Assembly: GCA_902594745.1 (NCBI GenBank)
Contig: CACJNF010000003.1
Location: 1-64,000, forward strand
Length of the DNA: 64,000 nucleotides
Reading direction: 5' to 3'
DNA from: an uncultured Bacteroidota bacterium
GTDB lineage: Bacteria; Bacteroidota; Bacteroidia; Flavobacteriales; Flavobacteriaceae
Numbering within the stretch: the stretch's first letter is position 1; every line of letters begins with the position of its first letter. The translations under genes were made by a program, and so were the position numbers. Of this stretch, positions 8,958-17,595 are shown in pieces. The notes beneath the pieces were generated by a model that ran no database searches, was not told where the DNA came from, and worked only from the letters and a program-made list of their open reading frames with translations.

Positions 8958-10211
8958 ATGTCGTATTTATTTACGTCTGAATCCGTGAGTGAAGGTCATC
9001 CTGACAAGGTCTCTGACCAGATTAGTGACGGGATCTTAGATAATTTTTTAGCTTTTGATCCAAATTCAAAAGTTGCCTGTGAAACATTAGTTACAACTGG
9101 ACAAGTAGTTTTATCTGGAGAGGTTACTAGCTCTACATATATTGATGTGCAAAATGTTGCTAGAGAAATAATTAAGGACATAGGGTATAAAAATGATTTG
9201 TACAAGTTTTCAGGAGAGTCTTGTGCAGTTATGTCATTGATTCATGAGCAGTCAGAAGACATCTTAAGAGGAGTAGAAAGAGATACAAAGGAGGATCAAG
9301 GTGCAGGAGATCAAGGAATTATGTTTGGTTATGCTTGCAATGAAACTCAAGAAAGTATTCCTCTTACCCTAGATATTGCTAATAAATTACTTTTCAAACT
9401 CTCAAGTCTGAGAAGATCAAAAACAATTCCATATTTAAGACCTGATTCAAAGTCTCAAGTTACTATTGAATATGATGAAAATGACAATCCGTTAAGAATA
9501 GATACAATTGTAATCTCAACTCAACATGATGATTTTGATAGCGATGATAAAAAAATGTTGGATAAAATAAGACAAGATATAATTGAGATATTAATTCCAA
9601 TAGTAAAGGAAAGTTATCCTGAAAGTATTCAAAAATTATTTAATGATAGTATTAAATACCATGTTAATCCGACCGGAAAATTTGTTATTGGTGGACCACA
9701 TGGAGATACAGGTTTAACGGGACGAAAAATAATTATTGACACCTATGGAGGAAGAGGAGCACATGGTGGAGGAGCCTTTAGTGGAAAAGATCCAAGTAAA
9801 GTTGATAGAAGTGCAGCATATGCGGCAAGACATATATCCAAGAATTTAGTTAAAGCAGGTGTGTCTGATGAGATTTTAATTCAAGTAGGATATGCTATTG
9901 GAGTTGCTGAGCCAGTATCACTTAATGTAAATACATGCGGTAAATCAAAATTAAATATTTCAGATTCAAAACTATCTAACATTGTCAAAGAGATATTTGA
10001 CTTAAAACCTCACTCGATAGAATCAAGATTTAAGTTGAGAGATCCAATATATCTTGAAACTGCATCATATGGGCATATGGGTAGAAAATCTGAAAAAAAA
10101 ACCAAAACATTTAACTCAAAATATTCTGGAGTTAAAAAAATCGAGGTTGAGCTTTTCCCTTGGGAGAAGCTAGAATATGTTGAACAAATAATTAAATCAC
10201 TAAAACTATGA
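8958..10211 (+). CDS. metK: S-adenosylmethionine synthetase
   Basis: Makes SAM from methionine and ATP. 417 residues, near the family length. The methionine/ATP site GHPDK at 13-17, the GAGDQGIMFGYA hexapeptide region, IGGPHGDTGLTGRKIIIDTYGG and the P-loop-like GGGAFSGKDPSKVDRS are all intact. It is the first gene behind a SAM-II-type riboswitch, so its product would repress its own operon. The downstream metY start overlaps its stop by 4 bp, indicating translational coupling. Confidence 0.97.
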   Translation: MSYLFTSESVSEGHPDKVSDQISDGILDNFLAFDPNSKVACETLVTTGQVVLSGEVTSSTYIDVQNVAREIIKDIGYKNDLYKFSGESCAVMSLIHEQSEDILRGVERDTKEDQGAGDQGIMFGYACNETQESIPLTLDIANKLLFKLSSLRRSKTIPYLRPDSKSQVTIEYDENDNPLRIDTIVISTQHDDFDSDDKKMLDKIRQDIIEILIPIVKESYPESIQKLFNDSIKYHVNPTGKFVIGGPHGDTGLTGRKIIIDTYGGRGAHGGGAFSGKDPSKVDRSAAYAARHISKNLVKAGVSDEILIQVGYAIGVAEPVSLNVNTCGKSKLNISDSKLSNIVKEIFDLKPHSIESRFKLRDPIYLETASYGHMGRKSEKKTKTFNSKYSGVKKIEVELFPWEKLEYVEQIIKSLKL

Positions 10212-11479
10212 ATCAAAATGATCAAACACTTGCACTACATGCAGGTCACAACACAACAAAAACAGAGGGGACTAGAGCTGTTCCAATCTATCAAACTACA
10301 TCTTATGTATTTGATGACACTGACCATGCTGCTAATTTATTTTCACTAGCAGAACCTGGATATATATATACAAGACTTAATAACCCAACAGCTGATATTC
10401 TTGAACAAAGACTAGCTTCGTTGGAGGGAGGAATTGCTGCAGTTGCTACATCATCAGGATCTGCTGCTCTAGCTACAACCCTTTTAACATTATTGAAAAC
10501 TGGAGATCACATTGTAGCTTCAAACAGTCTATATGGAGGAACTTATAATTTATTAAACGTTACACTTCCAAGGTATGGGATAACTACAACATTTGTAGAC
10601 CCTGATGATCCAGATAATTTTTCTCAAGCAATAAATGATAAAACTAGGGCTGTGTATATTGAAAGTATTGGTAATCCTAAACTGGATATATTAGATGTTG
10701 AATCCATATCCAAAATTGCCAAAAAAGCAAAACTCCCACTAATAGTTGACAATACTGTAGCTACTCCATATTTATTAAAACCAATTGATTATGGTGCAGA
10801 TATTGTAATTCACTCTACTACAAAGTACATAACGGGAAATGGAACTTCAATAGGAGGTATTATAATTGATGCTGGTAAATTTGACTGGAGTAGTGGACTA
10901 TTTAATGAATTCACTGAACCATCTGCAGGATATCATGGTCTTGTATATCATGATGCACTTGGACCTGCAGCATTTATTGCAAAAGTTAGAATTGAGGGAC
11001 TAAGAGATCTTGGTAGTGCTCCAAGCCCGTTTAATTGTTTTCAAACAATTCAAGGATTAGAAACCCTATCTGTAAGAATTAAGAAACACTCTGAGAATGC
11101 ATTGAAAGTTGCAGAGTGGCTTGAAACTCAAGATGAGGTAGCATGGGTAAATTATCCAGGTCTTAAATCATCTAAATATTATGATCTTTCAAAGAAATAT
11201 TTAAAGGGAGGTCAAAGTGGAATTGTTACTTTTGGATTAAAAGGAGGGTTTGAGTCTGCAAAAAAATTGACAGATAGTACCAAAATATTTTCTTTGCTTG
11301 CAAACTTTGGTGACTCTAAATCTCTAATAATTCATCCTTCAAGTACAACTCATCAACAATTAAATGAGGATCAGCAAAAATCCACAGGGGTTACATCAGA
11401 TTTAGTAAGACTAAGTATAGGACTTGAAGACCCTAATGATCTAATTAATGATCTAAAAGAGGCAATTAAGTCTATATAA
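10208..11479 (+). CDS. metY: O-acetylhomoserine sulfhydrylase/aminocarboxypropyltransferase
   Basis: PLP enzyme of the Cys/Met metabolism family that makes homocysteine from O-acetylhomoserine and sulfide. 423 residues, the length of MetY, longer than MetB or MetC. Visible are the YTRLNNPT motif, the phosphate-binding SSGSAALA, VDNTVATPYLLKP, and the Schiff-base Lys206 in HSTTKYITGNGTSIGG. The position between metK and metX in a SAM-regulated operon supports direct sulfhydrylation as the methionine route. Confidence 0.94.
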   Translation: MNQNDQTLALHAGHNTTKTEGTRAVPIYQTTSYVFDDTDHAANLFSLAEPGYIYTRLNNPTADILEQRLASLEGGIAAVATSSGSAALATTLLTLLKTGDHIVASNSLYGGTYNLLNVTLPRYGITTTFVDPDDPDNFSQAINDKTRAVYIESIGNPKLDILDVESISKIAKKAKLPLIVDNTVATPYLLKPIDYGADIVIHSTTKYITGNGTSIGGIIIDAGKFDWSSGLFNEFTEPSAGYHGLVYHDALGPAAFIAKVRIEGLRDLGSAPSPFNCFQTIQGLETLSVRIKKHSENALKVAEWLETQDEVAWVNYPGLKSSKYYDLSKKYLKGGQSGIVTFGLKGGFESAKKLTDSTKIFSLLANFGDSKSLIIHPSSTTHQQLNEDQQKSTGVTSDLVRLSIGLEDPNDLINDLKEAIKSI

Positions 11480-11480
11480 T

Positions 11481-12446
11481 TTGGAAGATGAATTAAAACA
11501 TATTTTAATCGAAGATTTTGAAATTCAATCAGGATTCAAAATCAAAAAGATTGAAGTTACATATCAAATCTTTGGTATGCCTATTGGGAGTTCTCCAATT
11601 ATTCTTGTTAATCATGCTTTAACTGGAAACTCACTTGTTTCAGGTAAGAATGGATGGTGGAGAGATATTGTAGGTGATAATAGACCTATAGACACTAAAA
11701 AATTCACTGTAATATGTTTTAATATACCCGGTAACGGATTTAATGAAAATGGTTTTGATTATTCTCTAAATATTAATTTGGGTGATGTTGCCTTATTATT
11801 TATTAAGGCATTAGAAAAATTAAAAATTTCTAAATTATTTGCAATAACTGGAGGTTCAATTGGAGGGTGTCTTACCTGGGAAATGTTAGCTATAAAAAAT
11901 GATATTGCTGATAAGATAATTCCTATTGCTGCAGACTGGAAGGCTAATGATTGGTTAATTGCAAATACCTATCTCCAAGATAGAATCCTTGAAAATTCTA
12001 GAGATCCAGTAGCAGATGCTAGAATCCATGCAATGACTTTCTACAGAACACCAAAGTCTTTAAATCAAAGATTTAAAAGAACAACAAATAATGAGAAAGG
12101 TATATTTAATGTAGAATCATGGCTTGATCACCACGGAGTAAAGTTACATCAAAGATTTAGTCTTGATTCGTATAAATTTTTAAATAAATTATTAAGATCA
12201 TCGGATATAACTAGAGATGGTATTAGTTTTGAGAGGAAAATTCAAAATGTAAAATCAAAAATAGATATAATATCAGTTGATACTGATATATTCTTTCTTC
12301 CTGATGAAGATTACGAAACTACATCTATTCTAAAGTCTAATAAAATTCCCGTTAATAATCATATTATTAAATCAATTCATGGACATGATGCTTTTTTAAT
12401 TGAAACCAATCAAATTTCAGATATCTTTACAAAAATTTTAAAATAA
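11481..12446 (+). CDS. metX: homoserine O-acetyltransferase (alpha/beta hydrolase)
   Basis: Activates homoserine with acetyl-CoA for methionine synthesis. The only sensible start is a TTG at 11481, one base after the metY stop; no in-frame ATG lies nearby. 321 residues. The oxyanion-side NHALTGNS motif, the nucleophile elbow GGSIGG with Ser126, an aspartate in VDTDIFF and the catalytic His302 in HGHDAFLIE make a complete triad. Serine acetyltransferase-like relatives share this fold, but the gene neighbourhood favours MetX. Confidence 0.9.
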   Translation: MEDELKHILIEDFEIQSGFKIKKIEVTYQIFGMPIGSSPIILVNHALTGNSLVSGKNGWWRDIVGDNRPIDTKKFTVICFNIPGNGFNENGFDYSLNINLGDVALLFIKALEKLKISKLFAITGGSIGGCLTWEMLAIKNDIADKIIPIAADWKANDWLIANTYLQDRILENSRDPVADARIHAMTFYRTPKSLNQRFKRTTNNEKGIFNVESWLDHHGVKLHQRFSLDSYKFLNKLLRSSDITRDGISFERKIQNVKSKIDIISVDTDIFFLPDEDYETTSILKSNKIPVNNHIIKSIHGHDAFLIETNQISDIFTKILK

Positions 12447-12874
12447 TGGCAATTTACTTAGATAGAGTTAACGACAAATACCTATTTGAATTATCAAATG
12501 AAAATGGACATAAAGTTCACTTAGATAGAAAATACTCACCAGACTATCAAGTTCAAGGAGCTAGCCCTATGGAGCTTCTTCTTATGGGAGTTGCAGGCTG
12601 CAGTAGCATAGATATCATTTCTATTTTAGAAAAACAAAAGTTAGATCCTAAATCATACAAAATGGAAGTCGAGGGTGAAAGAGAATCTGAACCAGGTAGA
12701 CCATATAAGAGGATTCATGTAAAACTATTGATTGAAGGAGAAATTCCAGGTGATAAAATAATTCGTGCAGCATCACTAAGTTTTGACAAATATTGTTCCG
12801 TTTCAAAAAATCTTGAAAAGTCAACTTTGATAGAGCACTCAATTTATCTTAATGGAGAGCTAATTAAAAAATAG
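12446..12874 (+). CDS. OsmC family peroxiredoxin-like protein
   Basis: 142 residues of the OsmC/Ohr fold. The two redox cysteines are present: Cys52 in GVAGCSSIDII and Cys117 in FDKYCSVSKNLEKS. Family members reduce organic hydroperoxides with thiols. It starts on the metX stop codon, so it is probably the last gene of the metK operon. The link to methionine metabolism is not obvious; protection of sulfur intermediates is a guess. Confidence 0.88.
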   Translation: MAIYLDRVNDKYLFELSNENGHKVHLDRKYSPDYQVQGASPMELLLMGVAGCSSIDIISILEKQKLDPKSYKMEVEGERESEPGRPYKRIHVKLLIEGEIPGDKIIRAASLSFDKYCSVSKNLEKSTLIEHSIYLNGELIKK

Positions 12875-12883
12875 TCTAAAAAG

Positions 12884-12914
12884 TTTGATATTTTAAATAC
12901 CTATTATACTTTTG
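12884..12914 (+). promoter_or_regulatory. promoter of the aromatic amino acid operon
   Basis: TTTG at 12884-12887, a 19-nt spacer and TACTTTTG at 12907-12914 form a consensus Bacteroidetes promoter. Transcription should begin at about 12918-12920, only 2-5 nt before the leader-peptide ATG at 12922, so the leader would be almost leaderless. Confidence 0.75.
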
Positions 12915-12921
12915 TTAGGTT

Positions 12922-12981
12922 ATGAAACAAAATTTTAATTTTTATTATACATATTACTTCTCTCATCAGAAGGCAGGATAA
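12922..12981 (+). CDS. Phe/Tyr-rich leader peptide of the pheA operon
   Basis: A 19-codon ORF encoding MKQNFNFYYTYYFSHQKAG and ending TAA. Seven of 19 residues are aromatic (3 Phe, 4 Tyr), clustered at codons 5-13. It sits between a consensus promoter and a terminator hairpin in front of pheA-tyrA-aroG-aminotransferase, whose products make Phe and Tyr. This is the classical layout of a ribosome-mediated attenuator leader: stalling on scarce Phe- or Tyr-tRNA would expose the antiterminator half overlapping the stop codon. Too short for routine gene finders. Confidence 0.85.
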   Translation: MKQNFNFYYTYYFSHQKAG

Positions 12982-13017
12982 TTATGTATAATTCAATTAA
13001 AATATAATAGTCCTGTC
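12972..13017 (+). promoter_or_regulatory. antiterminator helix of the pheA attenuator
   Basis: GGCAGGAT (12972-12979, at the leader stop codon) can pair with GTCCTGTC (13010-13017) as 8 bp including two G-U pairs. The second strand is also the 5' arm of the terminator, so the two structures exclude each other. A ribosome at the stop codon would cover the first strand and let the terminator form; one stalled at the aromatic codons would leave it free. Confidence 0.7.
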
Positions 13018-13036
13018 AAATCAGGACTTTTTTTTT
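13009..13036 (+). terminator. intrinsic terminator (attenuator) before pheA
   Basis: AGTCCTG (13009-13015), a 6-nt loop and CAGGACT (13022-13028) give a perfect 7-bp stem followed by an uninterrupted T run to 13036. It ends 2 nt before the pheA ATG, an unusual place for a constitutive terminator. With the leader peptide and the competing helix it is best read as an attenuator. Confidence 0.9.
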
Positions 13037-13038
13037 AT

Positions 13039-13848
13039 ATGAAAGTGTCAATACAGGGAATTAAAGGTTCTTTTCACCATATGGTGGCAAATGAGTATTT
13101 TGAATCTTTTGAATTACTAGAATGTTCAACCTTTGAAAATCTAGTTAAATCAATTGATAAAGAAGAATCTGACTTTGGTGTCATGGCAATTGAAAATTCA
13201 ATTGCTGGATCAATACTTCCAAATTATGCACTAATTGATGAGTATAATCTTTATATAACAGGAGAACATTATTTAAATATAAATCATAATTTAATGTGTC
13301 TGGCTGGGCAAAAAATTGATGAAATATATGAAGTGCAATCACATCCAATGGCTTTACTTCAATGTTCCAAATTTTTTAATAATTATCCTCATATTAAACT
13401 AATTGAGAGCGAGGATACAGCTTTATTTGCAAAAAAAATCAAAGATGAAGAAATGCTAGGTGTTGGTGCCATTGCAAGTAAAGATGCTTCAAAAATATAT
13501 AATTTAGAAATTCTTAACGAATCAATACAAACTATTAAAAATAACAAGACAAGATTTGTGATTCTTGAAAAAAAGAAAACTAATGATGAATTCAATAAAG
13601 CTGCACTAAAGTTTATTCTTGATCATAAAAGAGGAAGTTTAGCTTCAGTTTTAAATATGATGAGTGATTGTAGTCTAAATCTTACTAAGATTCAATCTTT
13701 ACCAGTGATACAAACACCAGGTAAATACGCTTTTTTTGTTGATATTACTTTTAACTCAGTAGTTAACTACAATAAAGCAAAAAAAATTATTGAGATTATG
13801 GCTCAAGAATTTAAAGTTTTAGGTGAATATAAAATTAAAGAATTATGA
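13039..13848 (+). CDS. pheA: prephenate dehydratase
   Basis: Converts prephenate to phenylpyruvate, the Phe branch. 269 residues. The catalytic dehydratase domain (about 1-180) has QGIKGSFHH, the AIENSIAGSI segment, SHPMALLQC and the signature TRF at 171-173. An ACT domain (about 188-265) includes RGSLASVL and KIQSLPV, expected to bind Phe for feedback inhibition. No chorismate mutase domain is attached; that activity is fused to the DAHP synthase in the same operon. The start codon lies immediately after the attenuator T run. Confidence 0.95.
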   Translation: MKVSIQGIKGSFHHMVANEYFESFELLECSTFENLVKSIDKEESDFGVMAIENSIAGSILPNYALIDEYNLYITGEHYLNINHNLMCLAGQKIDEIYEVQSHPMALLQCSKFFNNYPHIKLIESEDTALFAKKIKDEEMLGVGAIASKDASKIYNLEILNESIQTIKNNKTRFVILEKKKTNDEFNKAALKFILDHKRGSLASVLNMMSDCSLNLTKIQSLPVIQTPGKYAFFVDITFNSVVNYNKAKKIIEIMAQEFKVLGEYKIKEL

Positions 13849-14693
13849 ATGTAGGAGTAATTGGCTTGGGATTAATTGGAGGGTCTATAGCTCTAAAGAT
13901 TAAGGAAATTGATAAAAATACAGTTATCTATGGACTTGATAAAGATTTGGATTCAATGAGTTATTCTTTAAGCAAAGGTATAATAGATAAAAAACTAGAT
14001 ATCAACTCAATTAATAACTTAAAATATATTTTTATTGCAATACCTGTAGATGCTATCAAAAGTGAAATAGAGTCAATTTTGAATAAAATCTCAAATAATA
14101 CTTTGGTTGTTGACTTGGGTTCAACAAAGTATGAGATATGTAAAAAAGTACAAGATCATTCTAATAGAAAAAATTTCCTTGCAGCCCATCCAATTGCTGG
14201 TACTGAGTTTTCGGGTCCTTCAGCTGCAATAAATAATCTTTTTGATAATAAGGTTTTAATTCTATGTGAAACAGAAAAAACTGATCAAGATTTATTATCA
14301 GATGCTTTAAAAATTTTTGATTTAATGAATATGAATATTATTAATATGGACTCTATTGAACATGATAAGCATATAGCATATGTGTCACATCTGTCTCATA
14401 TTTCGTCTTTTATGTTAGGGAAGACAGTAATGAACAAAGAAAAAGATCAAGATACAATTTATGATATGGCTGGAAGTGGATTTGAGTCTACTGTAAGGTT
14501 AGCAAAAAGCTCTCCTGAAACATGGGCATCAATTTTTGTAGAGAACAAAAAAAATATTTTAGAATCACTTAATGAGTATATCTCTAATATCAATAATTTT
14601 AAAACTTTAATTGAAAATGGTGATAAAGAAAAATTAAGTGCTGAAATGAAAAAAATAAATGGTATTAAAGAAATACTTAACGGAATTAAATAA
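13845..14693 (+). CDS. tyrA: prephenate dehydrogenase
   Basis: Oxidatively decarboxylates prephenate to 4-hydroxyphenylpyruvate, the Tyr branch. 282 residues. The Rossmann motif GLGLIGGS at residues 6-13 binds the dinucleotide, and HPIAGTEFSGPSAA and YVSHLSHISSF carry the substrate-site histidines. No ACT or chorismate mutase domain is appended. Its start overlaps the pheA stop by 4 bp. The Tyr codons in the leader peptide fit control of this gene as well as pheA. Confidence 0.95.
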   Translation: MNVGVIGLGLIGGSIALKIKEIDKNTVIYGLDKDLDSMSYSLSKGIIDKKLDINSINNLKYIFIAIPVDAIKSEIESILNKISNNTLVVDLGSTKYEICKKVQDHSNRKNFLAAHPIAGTEFSGPSAAINNLFDNKVLILCETEKTDQDLLSDALKIFDLMNMNIINMDSIEHDKHIAYVSHLSHISSFMLGKTVMNKEKDQDTIYDMAGSGFESTVRLAKSSPETWASIFVENKKNILESLNEYISNINNFKTLIENGDKEKLSAEMKKINGIKEILNGIK

Positions 14694-14699
14694 ATAATT

Positions 14700-15782
14700 A
14701 TGGAAAATAAAAAAGAGTTTAGAAGCTGGTTAGACAAAATGAATCTAGGGCACCCATTGGTTATAGCTGGACCTTGTAGTGCTGAAACTGAAGAGCAAGT
14801 TTTAAAAATTGCTCATGACCTTAAAGACTCAGATGTATCAGCATATAGGGCAGGTATATGGAAACCTAGAACTAGACCTGGAATGTTTGAAGGTGTTGGT
14901 GCAATTGGATTAAACTGGTTAGAAAAAGTTAAAAAGGAAACAGGACTTATGATTGCAACAGAAGTTGCAAATTCAGTTCATGTAGATCTTGCACTTAAAC
15001 ATGATGTTGATATATTATGGATTGGGGCTAGGTCTACAGTATCTCCATTTATTGTTCAGGAAATTGCAGATGCACTAAAAGGAACTGACAAAATTGTTTT
15101 AGTTAAGAATCCAGTTAATCCTGATTTAGCTCTTTGGTTAGGAGGTATTGAAAGAATTTACTCTTCAGATATAAACAAAATTGGAGTTATACATAGAGGA
15201 TTCTCATCCTATGATAAATCTAAATACAGGAATAATCCAGAATGGCAAATTGCAGTTGAGCTTCAAAATAATTTTCCTGACCTACCTCTAATATGTGATC
15301 CATCTCATATTGCTGGAAGAAGAGACTTAATTTTTGATTTAAGTCAATCTGCATTAGATTTAAATTTTGATGGTTTAATGATTGAGACACACTGTGACCC
15401 AGATAATGCCTGGAGTGATGCTGCTCAACAAGTAACCCCAAAAAGATTAATTGAAATAATGAAAGATTTAACAATTAGAGAAAAGACTTCAGAAGGTGAA
15501 GATTATATAAACAAACTTAATACTCTTAGATCTCAAATTGATGTTGCAGACCAGAATTTATTGTCAACATTCGGAAAAAGGATGGAAGTTGCAAAAGAGA
15601 TTGGTCAACTAAAGTCTGATAATAATGTAGCAATTTTACAAAATAAAAGATGGAACGAAATTCTTGGAAAGATGATTTTAGATGGAGAGGAACATGGGTT
15701 AAGTGAAGAATTTATTTTAAGAGTATTTAAAGCAATTCATCAAGAATCAATTAATAATCAAAAAAAAATATTAAATAAATAA
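14700..15782 (+). CDS. aroG: bifunctional DAHP synthase / chorismate mutase
   Basis: 360-residue fusion. Residues about 1-255 are a type I-beta DAHP synthase (AGPCSAETEEQ at 23-33, YRAGIWKPRTRPG, CDPSHIAGRRDL, MIETHCDPDNAWSDAAQQ), which starts the shikimate pathway. Residues about 260-355 form an AroQ-type chorismate mutase (INKLNTLRSQIDVADQNLL, KRMEVAKEIGQLK). The fusion lets one protein control entry and the Phe/Tyr branch point, as described for Bacteroidetes and Bacillus relatives, though here the mutase is C-terminal. The gene symbol follows common annotation; aroF or aroA(G) are also used. Confidence 0.93.
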   Translation: MENKKEFRSWLDKMNLGHPLVIAGPCSAETEEQVLKIAHDLKDSDVSAYRAGIWKPRTRPGMFEGVGAIGLNWLEKVKKETGLMIATEVANSVHVDLALKHDVDILWIGARSTVSPFIVQEIADALKGTDKIVLVKNPVNPDLALWLGGIERIYSSDINKIGVIHRGFSSYDKSKYRNNPEWQIAVELQNNFPDLPLICDPSHIAGRRDLIFDLSQSALDLNFDGLMIETHCDPDNAWSDAAQQVTPKRLIEIMKDLTIREKTSEGEDYINKLNTLRSQIDVADQNLLSTFGKRMEVAKEIGQLKSDNNVAILQNKRWNEILGKMILDGEEHGLSEEFILRVFKAIHQESINNQKKILNK

Positions 15783-15790
15783 TCTATAAA

Positions 15791-16972
15791 ATGTTATCAG
15801 AAAAAATAAAGTCTTTACCGATATCTCAGACGGTTGCAATGACAGCTAAAGCACATGATTTGAAAAACCAAGGAATAGATGTAATAACTCTAAGTGCAGG
15901 TGAGCCTGACTTTAATATTCCAGATTACATAAAAGAAGCAGCAGTTGAGGCTATTAATGATAATTATCATAAATATTCTCCGGTTGATGGTTATCTTGAT
16001 TTGAAAAAATCAATTTGTAAAAAATTTAAAAGAGATAATAACTTAGATTATGATGTAGACCAAATAGTTGTTTCAACAGGAGCGAAACAATCAATTGCCA
16101 ATGTGTGTATGTCACTTATAAATAAAGGAGATGAAGTCTTAATTCCTACTCCATATTGGGTAAGTTACAGTGCCATGGTAGCATTAGCTGAAGGAGTTCC
16201 TGTATTTATAAATCCAGATGAGGACTCAAATTATAAAATTACTGCTCAACAACTTGAATCTGCGATTACAGATAAAACAAAAATGTTAATGCTTAACTCA
16301 CCTAATAATCCAAGTGGATCAGTTTTTACTGAACAAGAATATCTTGAATTTTCAAAAGTTCTATCGAAGTATCCTAATATAATTATTGTATCAGATGAAA
16401 TTTATGAACACATAAATTATGGAGTAAAATCTGTAAGTTTTGCAAGCTTACCTGGAATGTATGATAGAACAGTTACTGTAAATGGAATTTCAAAAGCTTA
16501 TGCAATGACTGGATGGAGAATAGGTTATTTGGGAGCACCAAAAGTAATAGCTAAAGCTTGTAATAAAATGCAAGGTCAAATAACTAGTGGTGCAAATTGC
16601 ATTGCTCAAAGAGCTACAATTAAAGCATTAGAAGAGTCACCTGAAAAAATTCAATATATGGTTGATGAATTTAAAATTAGAAGAGATTTTATAATCGATC
16701 TTGTAACACAAATCAATGGTTTTATTATAAAAGAACCACCTATGGGGGCATTTTATATTTTCCCAGATATCTCAGAATTATTCGGTAAAACATTTAAGGG
16801 TGTATCTATCAAAGATGCAAATGATTTATCAATGCTCATTCTTGAAAAAGCTCATGTTGCAACTGTTCCTGGGGATGCTTTTGGTTATCCTAACTGTATT
16901 AGAATTTCTTATTCAGCTTCAAGAGAACAAATTGAAGAAGCAATTAAAAGAATAAAAGACTTATTATCTTGA
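15791..16972 (+). CDS. aspartate/aromatic aminotransferase, class I
   Basis: 393-residue fold type I PLP aminotransferase of the AspC subgroup I-gamma. It shows LSAGEPDFNIP, STGAKQSI, NSPNNPSG, the PLP-binding SDEIYEH, Lys235 in SKAYAMTGWRIGY and the carboxylate-binding arginine of CIRISYS. As the last member of the aromatic operon it probably transaminates phenylpyruvate and hydroxyphenylpyruvate to Phe and Tyr, or acts on prephenate or aspartate; the sequence alone cannot separate these. The rsmG start overlaps its stop. Confidence 0.9.
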   Translation: MLSEKIKSLPISQTVAMTAKAHDLKNQGIDVITLSAGEPDFNIPDYIKEAAVEAINDNYHKYSPVDGYLDLKKSICKKFKRDNNLDYDVDQIVVSTGAKQSIANVCMSLINKGDEVLIPTPYWVSYSAMVALAEGVPVFINPDEDSNYKITAQQLESAITDKTKMLMLNSPNNPSGSVFTEQEYLEFSKVLSKYPNIIIVSDEIYEHINYGVKSVSFASLPGMYDRTVTVNGISKAYAMTGWRIGYLGAPKVIAKACNKMQGQITSGANCIAQRATIKALEESPEKIQYMVDEFKIRRDFIIDLVTQINGFIIKEPPMGAFYIFPDISELFGKTFKGVSIKDANDLSMLILEKAHVATVPGDAFGYPNCIRISYSASREQIEEAIKRIKDLLS

Positions 16973-17592
16973 CTGAAATAGATAAATATTTCCCAAACTT
17001 AACTCAAGAACAAAAAGAAAAGTACTCTAAACTAGTTCAATTATATAAATACTGGAATTCAAAAGTAAATTTAATTTCTAGGAAGGATATAGATAATCTA
17101 GAAATTAATCATATCCTTCATTCATTGTCAATTGTAAAAATTATAAGCTTTAAAGATTCAACATCAGTACTTGATGTTGGAACAGGTGGAGGCCTGCCGG
17201 GTATACCTTTAGCAATTTTTTTTCCAAAAGTAAATTTTACACTTATAGATAGTATTGGGAAAAAAATAAAAGTTGTAAAATCAATATGTAGCGAGTTATC
17301 AATAAACAACGTAGATGCTATAAATGATAGAGTAGAAAATCATCTAGATCATTATGACTTTATATTATCAAGGGCTGTTACTAGAATGGATAAATTTTAT
17401 AAACTAGTTAATAAAAATTTTAGATATGATTCATCAAATAAAATGAAAAATGGAATAATTTCATTGAAAGGTGGTGATCTAGATGAAGAGTTAAAAGATT
17501 TCAACAAAAAAAATATTTATGATATCGATGAATATTTTAATTATGAATTCTTTCAAACAAAAAAGATTATATATATCCCTTTTCAAAAATAA
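16969..17592 (+). CDS. rsmG: 16S rRNA (guanine-527-N7) methyltransferase
   Basis: Methylates G527 of 16S rRNA with SAM. 207 residues, starting at a TTG that overlaps the stop of the aminotransferase (TTGA), so translation is probably coupled. The SAM-binding glycine-rich loop LDVGTGGGLPGIPLAI spans about residues 68-83, preceded by the substrate-side NLISRKDIDNLEINHILHS and followed by DFILSRAVTRM. It appears to travel with the aromatic operon only by position. Confidence 0.92.
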   Translation: MTEIDKYFPNLTQEQKEKYSKLVQLYKYWNSKVNLISRKDIDNLEINHILHSLSIVKIISFKDSTSVLDVGTGGGLPGIPLAIFFPKVNFTLIDSIGKKIKVVKSICSELSINNVDAINDRVENHLDHYDFILSRAVTRMDKFYKLVNKNFRYDSSNKMKNGIISLKGGDLDEELKDFNKKNIYDIDEYFNYEFFQTKKIIYIPFQK

Positions 17593-17595
17593 ATT

